64,000 nt of DNA from Pyrenochaeta sp. MPI-SDFR-AT-0127. Lineage: Eukaryota; Ascomycota; Dothideomycetes; Pleosporales; Cucurbitariaceae. The notes below the pieces were generated by a model. That model was not told where the DNA came from. It saw nothing but the letters and a program-made list of their open reading frames with translations, and did not search any database. Shown one piece after another: positions 43,770-55,289 of the stretch (its first letter is position 1; each line of letters starts with the position of its first letter). A program made the position numbers and the translations under genes. The DNA is taken from assembly GCA_020747015.1 (NCBI GenBank), contig JAGTJM010000044.1:203082-267081 (forward strand), in the 5' to 3' direction.

Positions 43770-45670
43770 GCTGCGGCTGCCGCCGCCGCCATCACCCCCG
43801 GCCCCAGCAGCCCGGCGCGGACACTCTCGGCGCTCATGCCTAGTAGTTTATTAGTACATTGTTTATCTGGCTGGTACTTTTGGAACATGAGAAGTGATAC
43901 AAGACATGACCAGATGAGATTTCAGCCACAAGCTGTTGACACCATAAAGTCCACAGAAGGTGCGAGAGAAGAGTGGGACCACAGTGAGTAGGGCTAAGAA
44001 GTGTAAAGGAGGTAGGAAGTATAATGGTGTTTTTTTGGAAAGAATGAAAACGTAGGTAGTTAGGGGTAGGTAAAGGATTTAGATGACTTGATGTCAGACG
44101 AATCATCTCCAAGGAAACAACTTACCCAGGCTCCCCACACCGGAAGCACACGCGGCGCTCATTGCCGCCGTCACCAGCACCGGCAGCAGCACCAGCATCA
44201 GCGGCAGCAGCACTGGCAGCAGCACTGGCAGCAGCACTTCCGCCACGGCCACCACGGCTACGGCCACCGCGGCCACCACGACGACCACCGCCACCGCGGC
44301 GTCTTTCTTCTGTATATTCGTCAGCATGATCCGTGAACGCAAAATGCACTATGGGGCGAAAAAGGTTCCAGTCTAGGTCATCGAAAGGTAGGATATGATC
44401 ATTCTAGATAATGTATATTTGCAAATACGGTTCCGACGAGAGTGAGTTTTCTGGCATGGGCTGTGATTGTAGCCTCAACACAGAGAAGGGGGGTGATCCG
44501 ATGAGTCTTGAGAAACTCAGTTGTGAAATGACTATAAGGATATCAAGGCACGGCAAGAATCGTCATATGTGGATGATCAACGGGATCATTCCTTGGAACC
44601 AAACGTGTAGGGCAGGCGGATCAGTGTGAGACTTACGTCGACGGATATCCGCCTCAAGGTTGCAACGCTGTGACAATGTTAACATGAAGCCGCAATGTGA
44701 AGTCGGTGCCGATCTGGGAGCCGTGAAAGTGATCGGGGATATATCTCTAGATATCTACCTGGGCAGCGCCAGCCTGCGCCATGCCTCTCGCGAGGTCCGT
44801 CACGCGCGGATTGCGAGGGCAATCCCTCCACAAATGCCCGGAGGCGCGACAGCCGACGCATCTTCGAGTCACTATGATTATGTCAGCGATAGTTCAATTG
44901 TTGCAGCAAGAATAGCGCAGGATGGTGAGTAAAAATTGACACCGAAACCGGCATGCTATGTCCAGGATAGGCGCTCCAAGAGAGAACGATTTGATGGCCA
45001 TAGATTTTATTGGTAGGATAGTGCACAAGCACTGCTTTCTGGACCGGATCTTGGTGAGTGTTATTGTGTTAACGTGAGGGCCCGAGTTGAACGTGGACAG
45101 ATGTTCGCAAAGCGATTTAGACGTAGTATAAGTAGGAATCATGACAGAAGTGAGGGCCAAAGATTTTAGGGTCGAATCGTAAAATCTGGGATTGTTCTTT
45201 GCTCTGGATGCTATCCAGGGAATATATTTGAGATCAAGCGGAGTCGGCATTCCAGTAAGGGAAATAACGATACAGGAGGAGACTGAGCATATGGTACTTA
45301 CTTGTGCGAATACGATTTGTTTCTAGACGAGTGTCAGCACATGCATAAAGCCAGCAAATAGCATAAGATGAATATTGCGAGCGCTATGATCATAGTGGGG
45401 AGCAAGTTGTTGCGGTAAGGAGAGGGTAGAAAGAAGAAGGTTGAAAAAATTGGGGGGATAGTTGGTGAACAAAGCATTGGTGAATAACGGGAATATGGAT
45501 GTGCAAGTCACCATGGGCGTCTCATACAAAGAATCCAACATGATCAATATGAAAAGGCAATGGAATGCAATCGGAACAGCAAGAGTACATAGAAGCATAA
45601 TGCAAAGAGAGGAGGACTCACATTCTTGGGTGGATCTAGTATCGGTCGAGATAAAGTCAGCATTGCTCAT
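43728..45670 (-). CDS. Zinc-knuckle (CCHC) RGG-box protein, probable RNA-binding
   Basis: Proposed exons, right to left: 45622-45670, 44759-44871, 44637-44667, 44126-44309, 43728-43839; 162 aa. Two CCHC zinc knuckles follow C-x2-C-x4-H-x4-C: CVGCRASGHLWRDC (residues 21-34) and CFRCGEPGHERREC (119-132). The second is assembled only after splicing, with the intron between Gly and His. Between them lies an RGG box (GGRRGGRGGRSRGGRGG) and an Ala/Ser tract (repeated SAAA). The C-terminus is Gly/Ser-rich and ends in 11 Asn encoded by an AAC microsatellite, then Ser-Ile and stop. The fold resembles the Gis2/CNBP/Byr3 class that binds single-stranded nucleic acid. Introns are long for this genome (750, 91, 327 and 286 nt). 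Exon 1 (MSNADFISTDTRSTQE) is the least certain: the 750-nt intron could hide a further exon. Confidence 0.6.
43737..43769 (+). repeat. (GTT)11 microsatellite encoding poly-Asn on the minus strand
   Basis: Eleven GTT units, read as eleven AAC (Asn) codons at the C-terminus of the zinc-knuckle protein. A polymorphic locus is likely. Confidence 0.9.
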
Positions 45671-46727
45671 TTACCAGTGTATGGGAGATTGATGAAGGTG
45701 TAGCTTGAGTTGCAAGATGGCGTAGTCGACAGGAAGTCGCGAAGTGGTACAGTGCGGGACCAATGCCATAGCACAAGGGTGATCGGCGAGTATGGAGCTG
45801 CGGAAGTGGTGCGATGGGAGGAGATAATGGTGCATAGCATCACTTGTGTTGCGCAGTGAGGTACGAACCGTGTATGTGTTTGTTGCTTGAGAGAAGAAGG
45901 CTAGTGATCGGGAGGATTCGACGCTTATATACCGCTGGTCCTTAGGGCCTAGCTCCTGTTGTCTGGTCAGCGAAGATTGTTATTTCCCTCAATGGGTTGG
46001 GTCGCCATGTCAAAGTGAACAATGGAGTAAGTGAGAGGATTGGCAGGCGCCAGCAAAGGGTCATGGTCGAGAAGCGACACTACGGAAACAACGGTCTAGT
46101 ACCTCCAGAACAATACCTTTATCCTAACCACTGCTACCTAGGTAATCAGAGGCTTCGAATCGGGTGGCATCATCACGAAGGCTGATAAGCGCAATTAGTT
46201 CATTGGCACTGAGAAAGGGTGCGCAAGTGGATTGTCCAGATACAGGAGTACATCGAGCACATGCAAGAGATGAACGTATGATGGTCGCACAATTTGGAAT
46301 GAGACATGTACACATGCACGGAGTCGATGACTGAAATACACTCCATGCATAAGCAAGGTATTCTGCGATAAAATCAGTACCAATGACAAAGCGTTTCAGA
46401 AAATCATGGACTTGCGTTGAGCGGTCCGTGGAAAAACTCCCTGAACAGTGAGGAAGGTCTGACCAGATGTACAGTGTGCTTCCACAGCGGGCCGCATCTG
46501 TGTCTCGCGCTTACTAGATATTAATGCAGCTCTGCTGAGCAAGACATTTGTCGTCCGAGTTCATTGGCACTACTGATGAGCAAACAGAATTTGGCTCGTT
46601 GGGACACGTATCCGTGGTTTATTCTGCTAGCACAGCTACAAAACCTCATCAACTTTCATACCCGGCTCTCTTTCCTCTAAATCTACACAATTCACTAATG
46701 ATTTGGCCTACAGTGCCTCACTTCAAC
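45671..46727. other. Intergenic region between zinc-knuckle and F-box genes
   Basis: Divergent promoters and leaders. No gene supported; short frames such as 45997-46185 lack similarity. Confidence 0.5.
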
Positions 46728-47741
46728 ATGTCTGATATTACGCATCTCACTTACACGCACGCACACATGGATCCACATCTGTTCTTCTTAGATCGGCTGC
46801 TCGACAAAATGCCAAACCTAGCAACTCTGGAGATCCCCACATCTAGAAAGATAGAGTTAGGAACACTTTCTAGACTTTCCACTGAATTGCTCTACGCTGT
46901 GCTGGAGAATCTGTCGATACCCCATCTGATGCAATTTCGACTCTGCAATCGGTCTGCGGCCATTCTCATAGATTCAGATCCATTACTTCGCTCGGTTCTA
47001 CGATTCGCACCTAATGTGCTAAAGGGCATTATTGCGCTTCGAGTGACAGCTTCGATCACTGCACGACAACTACGACGCAAATGCGAGCAAAGGTGCTGCG
47101 ATGGTTGCGGACAGCTAGCACAATACCTCTACCTACCAACATGCCTACGAACCTGCCTCAATTGCATTTACCACGGAGGTACCATGAAGTTTGGATCTCC
47201 CCTTGCGGAATGGGAAATGTTGCACCGATACGAAATCCAACCGCAGGATCTCGATTCCATACCCAGCTTTCAATTCCTTCCCGCCACATTCACCAACGGT
47301 GTAAACATATTCAGAATAGACACGCGCCATACACTCTACGATGAAGAAAGCGCTTCACAGAAGAGGCATGAGAACCACACGGATTATTTTGCTGAAATGA
47401 ACGATGAAGCAGATGCATATTATTGGGCGCTTATGGATCGCGAATGTGATATGGACAAAGTAGATCTGAGCCGAGCATTCATCACCACCATTGGCGATCC
47501 AGCTCCGGAGTTTTTACGTTTGCATATGTGCACCGTATTTGCACCTTGGATAGACTCATCGTCTTGGCAAGCTGAGCACGGCTTCTATTGTTCCAGCTGC
47601 TTCTATACTGAGTGGCAGGATCTGCTATACACGCGGCAGACCTTCTTGGAGCACCTTAAATATTGTCGTGTGAGACCGTATGACGATAGCTTTATGTGCA
47701 GGCGCAATGAAGGGCTAGCTTTACTTCAAGATGTGGGATAA
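46728..47741 (+). CDS. F-box protein, uncharacterised
   Basis: Single-exon frame, 337 aa from the ATG at 46728, chosen for its strong context (CAACATGTC). A more upstream ATG at 46698 is in frame but weaker. An F-box-like segment follows a short N-terminus: LSRLSTELLYAVLENLSIPHLMQFRLCNRSA, with the typical L-P-like start, hydrophobic helices and C/N-R ending (long string shortened in meaning, no further motif). C-terminally there are paired cysteines (CCDGCGQL, TCLRTCLNC, FYCSSCFY) that could bind zinc. Fungal F-box proteins of this size are often substrate receptors for SCF ubiquitin ligases; no substrate domain is recognisable. Members of this type are numerous and poorly conserved in Dothideomycetes. 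Confidence 0.7.
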   Translation: MSDITHLTYTHAHMDPHLFFLDRLLDKMPNLATLEIPTSRKIELGTLSRLSTELLYAVLENLSIPHLMQFRLCNRSAAILIDSDPLLRSVLRFAPNVLKGIIALRVTASITARQLRRKCEQRCCDGCGQLAQYLYLPTCLRTCLNCIYHGGTMKFGSPLAEWEMLHRYEIQPQDLDSIPSFQFLPATFTNGVNIFRIDTRHTLYDEESASQKRHENHTDYFAEMNDEADAYYWALMDRECDMDKVDLSRAFITTIGDPAPEFLRLHMCTVFAPWIDSSSWQAEHGFYCSSCFYTEWQDLLYTRQTFLEHLKYCRVRPYDDSFMCRRNEGLALLQDVG

Positions 47742-48703
47742 ATAAATGCCCAACGAATCACGATGCAACCTATCATTCCCGCGACGCATGAAAGTTGCAC
47801 AACTACAGATTGCAAAGTTGCAACATACTCTCTATATATGTCAATGTTATTGAGGGCTGCGGAAATCAGCACTCCACCGAAAAGAACGAGATAATGCACA
47901 ATACTTGTCCTGGTACGCACCCACTTGATAGAAAAGTATATACAACGGAAACTATGTTCACGACATGAAAAAGAACTCTTCATACCAACGGTACGCTGCT
48001 TTGCTAATCGTTATATTGCTATCGTGATGAACGTCTCTGCAAAGTGTCTAATGGTACCAAAAGCCGACTACAGCGCTTCCTATTTCCATACTCTGCTGTC
48101 ATTCGTGGTCAAGAGCTGCGACCACGGAATGCAGGCTAATGTATTATGATATAACACGCGAGGTTGTAGCTGAGCTGCAGAGAGAAGATCCTTGGCAAAG
48201 TTCACCTCAGTTGCTCGCACAACAACCATCGACGTGGCTCTGTGCTACTAGATCTCTTCTCTGTATGGTTCAATCAGTGTACAGTGATCGTTCATCAAGT
48301 ACCTCAACCACTCTCTCCTTGCCACATACTTCTTGGTGAGGTTCGTCCTAGCTTCAGGCGATAGTTTGACTGCTTGACCTACTATTCCACTCTATCCACC
48401 TCAACCTTTTAAAATTTATCCTCATATGCATTGTGTATAATATGATCTTGTTATGCACGGCTAATATCTCGTATGTGTCGCGTATGGAGGAAGTCGTGAG
48501 CGCTGCCAGTAAAGGAAGTGCGCTCAAGTCCCCAGCTGAGACGAGGAAGTGACTCTGAGCGCAATTCGACTATGTTATTGTTCGATGAGGGCCTTGTTCT
48601 GTTTCTTCAACCCCATCTGTACTCATTTCGTCCTGCTACGGCAGACATTCGGTATTTATAAAAATTTAATAAGCTAAGTTTTCAGTCATTCTCCTTATCT
48701 TGA
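47742..48703. other. Intergenic stretch upstream of the amidoligase gene
   Basis: No supported gene; small frames at 47925-48339 have no similarity. It carries the amidoligase promoter with a TATA-like box. Confidence 0.5.
48657..48663 (+). promoter_or_regulatory. TATA-like box (TATAAAA) of the amidoligase gene
   Basis: TATAAAA ends 41 bp upstream of the ATG at 48704, close for a fungal TATA element but in a clearly AT-rich promoter. Confidence 0.35.
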
Positions 48704-49616
48704 ATGGCTACCACGGCTGACGGTGACGTTCAGCTCGGCTTCGGCATCGAACTAGAATTCGTTCTGCAAGTGAAGCAGAAACGGCTGAGTGATCTAGGGA
48801 CATATGGCTACGAGGACACTCATAAAACAGAGCTTGCGGTCGTGCGCAACCGACAAGCTGTTTCGAAGTATCTTCAGGCACAGCTCGACGCCGTTGAACT
48901 ACCTTGCGAGATCCGAACCAACTATGGCGGCGACAAGGACTACTCGATGTGGGGTATCGAGCAGGACTCTTCGCTCAAAGAAGGGCCTGGTTGCTGTTGC
49001 GAATTTCATTCCATCATAGGCATTACTTTCGTTAACTCGCTCATCAGATGGTATCGAGATCGTATCGCCCGTACTATTCGAGGGTTGGCAAGAGAGCCTA
49101 ACGAAGCTCTTCGGCATCATCGATCACGCGTTTGCGATCATACCACACAGCTCGGCGGGAACTCATATTCACGTTGCGCCCGTTGGTAGAGCTTGGACGA
49201 TTGAGGAGATCCAGCAGCTCAGCAAGGGCATCATTGCCTGGTCAGCTCCTCTACGTAAGCTCATGCAAAGGCAGCGAGACAAGTACGCAGCCTGGAATCA
49301 ATGGAACGCAGAGCTCGACGCTCTTTCCCTCAATGACATAGTCGAAGTGGTCTCCCCAGATAGGTACCGTGCCTGGAACTTCAGGCCACTTCTGGATGCA
49401 CGCGGAACCATCGAATTTCGTCGGCCCTACCAGACTCTGAGTCGCGATGGGGCCCAACACTGGGTAGCATTCACGCTCGGCTTGTTTGCAGCTTTCCTAC
49501 AGAATGGCAACCTTCAATTGCCGTTAGACGATGCCAAAGACGTGCGGAAGGCCATTGGAAAAGAGGCTAATAAGCTCGGTCTTGGGCGGCTCCTGAACCA
49601 CAGGTTCTTTGAATAA
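48704..49616 (+). CDS. Putative amidoligase (PF12224-like)
   Basis: Two exons, 48704-48989 and 49048-49616; 284 aa. Without splicing the frame ends at 49189; removing the 58-nt intron joins KEGP to DGIEIVSPVLF and opens the rest of the protein. The arrangement fits fungal amidoligase-like proteins of the carboxylate-amine-ligase/glutamine-synthetase fold: GFGIELEFVL near the N-terminus (metal-binding Glu pair), DGIEIVSPVL, SAGTHIHVAP (His-x-His) and RGTIEFRRP near the C-terminus. In bacteria relatives are thought to form or ligate gamma-glutamyl amide bonds; the fungal substrate is unknown. The donor is GTTGCT, unusual but it is the only frame-restoring choice. A tandem repeat starts 13 bp after the stop. 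Confidence 0.75.
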
Positions 49617-52600
49617 GCAGCATCTATGTTCGGCTGTGTGCCAGCATTTCGAGGTGTGTAGTGTTCAGGCTGTGTGCCAACCTTTCGAGGTGTGTGTCAT
49701 TCAGGCTGTGTGCCAGCCTTTCGAGGTGTGAGATCCCCCTTGTCGCGGGGAGGGTGACGAAGTCGGACTCTTGCTCCTCCGCGTGGGGTCACCTGTCAAC
49801 ATGTCCTTTGGATATGGCTAAGCAAGAGACGCAACACTAGCCTATTTTATTGTAATGGTAAGCCCCACCCCTATCTTAAGGGGCGAACATAACTGACGGG
49901 AAGTTTTTCTTCTTCACAAACAAGCACCCTCTACAAACCTAAGCGGGTCCTTGATGCTAGATATGCGTTTCTATTTTTGTAAGCAGACAAGCAAACAAAA
50001 AACCTTTGAAACATCCTTCAACGTCATGCTTTTCAAAGTTCTTAGAGCACGAAGCGCAGTATCGAGAACATGAATAGCAACCTGTTAGAAGTCACGTGAC
50101 GATGATGATGAGTCCGTGGACATCAGTCGGCCTCTCAATCGAAGCCCCGTGTGCCCGGACAGAATCATAGTCCGCAAGTCCAACTGGGGACTCTCCCTCA
50201 CCAGCCACACTGCGTCAACATTCGAACGCGGCCCGACTTGGACACCCACCCCCAAGAGCAGTCTAACGCGGCCCAAACAAGTCACCCAACCATGTCTCCA
50301 AGCACCGCACCACGACTCCGTTAGCAAAACGTCTAACCCTCAAGAACACAAAAAACAAGACCGAAGTGATTATACTCGCCCCCGCGGCGATCGTGGCACG
50401 AGGTGTGATGCTCGTTTGGCCGCGAACCAATCACGCCAGGCTAGTAGACGAGCAACGCATCATGATCGGCAGACCCTGACGAGATAACAATGGGAAAATA
50501 TGGCGCGGTTTCAGATGACTTCACCAGTATCTGCATTTGTGCGCGAGGATTGCATTAACACACAAATCGACATCCGCGTTTGCCTAAAGTGCGGAGATTT
50601 AGCCAGATTAGCAACGGGTCGTGTGATGGGAATGTGTGGATGGGCAGGGAAAAAAAAAGTCTTGTCATGATGTGGTGATCAGGATGAGACTGAGGGTCCT
50701 TTATTACACGCAATGATGAGTGTAGGCTTTTTTCTTCTTGTGGGAATCGAATTAATTGTGGGTTCATGTTGAACAGGGGATCGTTATATTTTCTCCCCAC
50801 CCTTGTGTTGCAGCCCAGCATGACCAGATGTGTGTGGGAATTACAAAGAGAGAGAGTTTGGGTCGAAGCGACGTCTAATCTGTGGGGAAGCTTTGCTTTG
50901 TGATTTCACTAATGGAGCTGCTCGCATGAAGACATGACGGAGGTCAAGCATCCCCTTACACGCGATTACGTCGGCGTGCGGTGCGAAACACGCCATGTTT
51001 GTCTCCACGGCCAGACTTGGTTTACATGGCACCTGGCAATAATTAACAAAGCTGCAACGAATGCTTGGAAGATTGCGACAAAGGACCGAGGCCCTATTTT
51101 TTTTCCTTCTCTTTCTCTTGGTGTTTGACTCCGCGCAGTTCCGCAATGTCGTTGCTACGTCGTCAACTCCCGGATAAGCGGCTTCCAATTTTTTCTCATC
51201 TGGCTCAGTTGGGTGATTACAGCACAAGCATACGAAGGGGGAGACGTTGGTATCGATAACGATTCCCATTTGATGCTTTCAGCCCTACCATGACGCCATG
51301 CCACCGAAGCTAACTAACCCACGCCCACCCAGCAGCGACCAGACTTCGGCGCCGCTTCGGGTCGGCCAGCTCGGCGGTTGCTTCTCACCAAATGGAACAC
51401 TGGCCGAGCAGCCTTTGTACGTCGCGTATCCACGTATCGCCCAGTCCGAGCCTCGGTCTCGCATTCAGCGTCCACTATTCCCCACACGCCAGAAATAAAT
51501 TGCTTTGAAATACAATTATTTTTCCTTCTTTCCATTGTTTGACAAAGGCTCTAGACCACACACGAATCTGAGATGCTTCCATGCAATCCCGCGGGCTGTG
51601 CACAATAGTAACAAATGGCTTTTTCTGGTACTTCCCCGCTAGCGTCGACGGGCGGCCAGCGGCTCAGCGGCACAGAGCCTGGACCCCAATCTTCTGCACC
51701 TCGCGAGCACCCCCCCCAGCAGCGACACAACGTGGTGGTTCCCATCACATCTCGATCAGATCGATTAGAGTGCTGACAGGCACTAGCGCTGCGTCTGTTC
51801 TGTTTTGTCCAGCTGTGTAGGGATGAGTGCGTGTGGTTTTTGTGTAAGGCGCGCAGTTGCAGCAGGTCTAGATTGCCACAGTCTACGCGGTTTTGAGGCT
51901 GCTTGTCAGCTTGGGTGGTAACAGTGTACATGTTGCGAGTACGCGTACTGCAGGGCGATGCGACGGAGCGCTTGTGCTTTGAGACCGGAGTATCCGACCG
52001 AGGTGTTGGGCACACGTAGTCATGGCTCCAGATGGTGTTGCAAGTTTGATCCTTTGCGCAGCGGTGACTTCGTGTTGCCGCAGAGTGAACAGCGATATCA
52101 CTGCAGCTGGGACGAGTCTGAGACTGTCGAGCATCACTACCCATCATGGAACATCCATATAGACACGAAAATATATTTCCGCATTGCGTTAGGATTGCTA
52201 TATTACATAGTAAATCTATAGATACGGCATCGACACGACCCAATAAAAATGAACTTCATACTGTTACACTGTCGAGAATATCTTAGCAGCACTGTCTATC
52301 ATCGTTGCACACCATACTGTTTTGGAAATGACGGAGACATGGACAAGATTGGTGAAAAGTGGAAAATATTGTACAATTGTGAAATGCTCCTTGGAGCCAA
52401 ATTACTCTGGAATATGAAAAGTTGTCGAAATTGTGATCCCAAGAAAACCCAGGCTTTAAGCCAGTAGAACACCTCTATGAACCAGTTTTCGCCTTTTAAG
52501 CTCATAAAATCATCGTATCAAAAAACCCATCTCTTTCATCAAATCATACACTTGCGCCCGCTCTTTGATCGCTAGTTTCAATGATAACCGCACGAAGCAA

Positions 52601-53043
52601 GTCAGAAAAAAGACCAAAGGAAAAATAGACGACATCTAAGAGATCCCAAAATATTCAACGCTAGACCGATCGTTCTCCGACCAGCGGAGAATTGCTTTCA
52701 ATGCAATAATGGCCGGACCCGATCGGTAATACGGAGTCGCAGATTTGTACGAGCAAAACTGCAAGGGGGTGCGGAATTAAGCAACAGAATGGACGAAACC
52801 GCTGCAGAGTAATCCAGATACCCTCGCTCTTGCATAATCGAAAGAAGACAGAATCTAACAATAAACAAGTCTGCGGTTCGAGACTCCGGCGCAGAGATTT
52901 CGTGCGACGCACTCGCCCGACAAGGAGGGTCAGAGGCGTCTTGTCGAATGCTCGCGGCCGTTCTGGAATGTGCGGGTCATCGACTGCAGGTGGGTGGACC
53001 TCCGCGGCAATCGGCCGCATCCGCCCCTGTCATTCAAGTGCGC
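49617..53043. other. Long convergent intergenic region (3.4 kb)
   Basis: Between the amidoligase and C2H2 stops. Apart from the tandem repeat at its left end and a palindrome GTCACGTGAC at 50091-50100, nothing was recognised. The largest frame (51551-52243, minus) is unlike a protein in composition. Confidence 0.5.
49629..49730 (+). repeat. Three-copy tandem repeat, unit about 35 bp
   Basis: Units begin near 49629, 49664 and 49700; each contains GGCTGTGTGCCA followed by TTTCGAGGTGTG. It lies in the presumed 3' untranslated region of the amidoligase gene. Confidence 0.85.
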
Positions 53044-55289
53044 TCAGTCATGGTTTCCTCCACGTCTGCGATGCTTTCCGGGGAAGTCGACCTCAGGATG
53101 CACAACGCGCTGCGACAGTGTTAGCATGGCTGTGCCTGGTGCTTGCGTGTTTGGTGATGTATTCTTACCATGTGGCGTGTCAGTGCATCGTTACGTGAGA
53201 AGGTCTTTTCCTCAACGCACAGTGCACAGCGAACTTTTTGCTTGCGCACGTTGTGAATCGTGTCTTCGTGTCGGGTGAGATCGTACGGACGTGAGAAGAT
53301 GGTGCTGCACGGCTTGCCCGTGGTGGGGTTGATGCGCTCGCACTTGTGAGGCCCCGCCTGCGAATTCCGCTCCAAAATAGCCGCTGATGTCATAGCGGCA
53401 CTAAGGTTTGCGTTTCGATGGCCCTCACGCTTATGCTTTTGGAGCTTCTGGGGAGTCTCGAAACGCTGCGAACAGCCATGGTATGTACATGAGTAAGTTC
53501 CACTGTCGGCGCTGGATGAGGTTGGCTTGCGCAGGAAGAGGTCGCTATTTTGGCTACCGTTCGGAGGCTCGGCTTCACTTGCACTTGACTCCATTGATGT
53601 CAAGTGTGCCGGGAACTCCGGAGTCTGGTCGACAGCAGATGGCATATTGCTAGGCGCGGTGCGGTATTGTGATGGTGAAGCCATGGGAAGGTTGTGGATG
53701 TTGCCTTGAATCGATGGAGGAACAAAGTTGTAGCCCGATGACTGTGTCAGCGAGGGAACGGCGGCCGTCGAGAAGTTGGAGGTGAATTGAGGTGTTGTCC
53801 AACTGTCGCGACGGTATGATTGTGCCGATGTTGTGTCAAAGCTGGCATGGGTGGCGTTCCTATATTGGTCGCCACCGTTGTATCGACCGTCGTACTCACT
53901 AGCGCCACTGTCTGGAAACAGCGGCATTTTGGAGTCTTCGTCAGCCTCTCGATAGTCCAAAAGAGCATCCTTGGGCGAGATCGTCTTTGGAGCCTCTTCG
54001 GTAGTTCGCAGCTGTGACTTCATTGCGTAAGCGGCATCAGCCTGGCGGTTCTGTTCACGTGCCGCAGCAGCAGTGCCAACCATTGGTGAGTTGAAGCTGC
54101 TGTTAGGCTGACGATATGGTGATCCTCTTCGGAACGGAGAGTCACCCCGTGACACTGAACTGCTTGGTGATTGCGAACGCGCGTACTGTGCTGCCTGCAG
54201 CGCACGCTGGACATTCTCGTTAGCGTTGCTGCGATATGGCGACAGCAGCGACGATTGTGCCGGCTTTGACTGTGATATTGACTGTGCAGCAACAGCGCTG
54301 GGGTCGTAGAAGTTGTCGGCAGCAATGTCCGTGTATGTCCTTTCGAACTTTGGCACGATGGGCTGTCTGATGTCTGGATCCTCATCGTAAGTACAGAACT
54401 GGTTAAAGAGCCAGGAGTCGACCTTGCGGAGAGTCTCACCATGTGCGGGGATTTTGAAGTCCATGTCGTCGCCCTGCGCCGTGTGCGGCGTGGCAGGCGA
54501 ATCATGCCCATAACTCGACACGGATTGTCTCGCAGAGTGTGCAAAGTCTGGTACATCATCGCCCTGCTCCATCAGTGCCTGCTTCATCGACATGTGTGCC
54601 GACATGGTTTGGTCCATGTTGGCGGAAGTGGGTGTGTAGTTGTTGAAGTTGTTGGTGCTCATGAACGAGTCTTGGGTCGGCGTTTGTGTTGGTGTGGGAA
54701 GATGGTTCGAGAAGGGCCTTGAATGTCTGTCAGCGATGCCTGATGAGTCAACCGTGACAGCTGAAAGCGATGGCAAAAACTCGGGGTGGGCGACATACTG
54801 GTAACCTTGCGAAGGCCCTACCGCCTGGTACTGGGAAGCACTGGACCCTACTGACGAGGAAGAGGACGCGCGCTGGTGTCCCCTGCTTTGGTGCTGTGCT
54901 GGTGTCTGCAACGACTGCTGCACATTCCCGTAGGAATTCCAGGACTCGAGTCCGCTGTTGGCAGTGCTGGCCGACAGCATAGGCGCCTGGGAGAAGCCGC
55001 TCTGCTGGAGTTGGGGTGTAGGTGTCGACTGCTGAATTCGAATAGACGGATTCGCAAAGTCGTAGGCGCTCGTCATGAACGTGTTCGGCGCACTGCTGGC
55101 TGCCGTGCCAAAGGACTGCTGTTGGGAGTCGAGGTAGTCGTGGAGCAGCTTTTGGTCAAAGAACTGTTGAGCGGCGAACTGCTGGGGTAGTTGTTGGTAG
55201 GAAAGATGTTGCGAGGATGGCGGCGACGGTATGGTTGGTGTCTGATGTTGTTGCGGAAGGTGCTGACGTCTTGTGGATAACGCTAACAT
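53044..55289 (-). CDS. C2H2 zinc-finger transcription factor
   Basis: Two exons, 53169-55289 and 53044-53109; 728 aa from ATG 55289. A long Gln/Ser/Pro-rich N-terminal region (typical activation-domain composition) contains an acidic patch MDFKIPAHGETLRKVDSWL-like segment. Three fingers lie near the C-terminus: C-x4-C (CTYHGC ... HKREGH), C-x10-C (CERINPTTGKPC ... HEDTIH, an unusually wide first pair) and C-x2-C (CALC ... RHMRVVH). The last finger is completed by the second exon: HM|RVVHPEVDFPGKHRRR. The arrangement and the PGKHRRR tail recall Rpn4-like proteasome regulators, but this identity is only suggestive. Unspliced mRNA would give a different 15-residue tail. Confidence 0.82.

Noticed and set aside
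43503..43991. 162-codon plus-strand frame with Val and Ala runs
   Set aside because: The runs are the reverse reading of the AAC/GGC repeat that encodes the zinc-knuckle C-terminus.
46548..46727. N-terminal extension of the F-box protein
   Set aside because: The frame is open but begins with TTG; the added residues resemble leader sequence.
51551..52243. 230-codon frame on the minus strand
   Set aside because: Rich in Ser, Cys and Arg with no domain, no conserved-looking blocks and no good start context; probably random in intergenic sequence.
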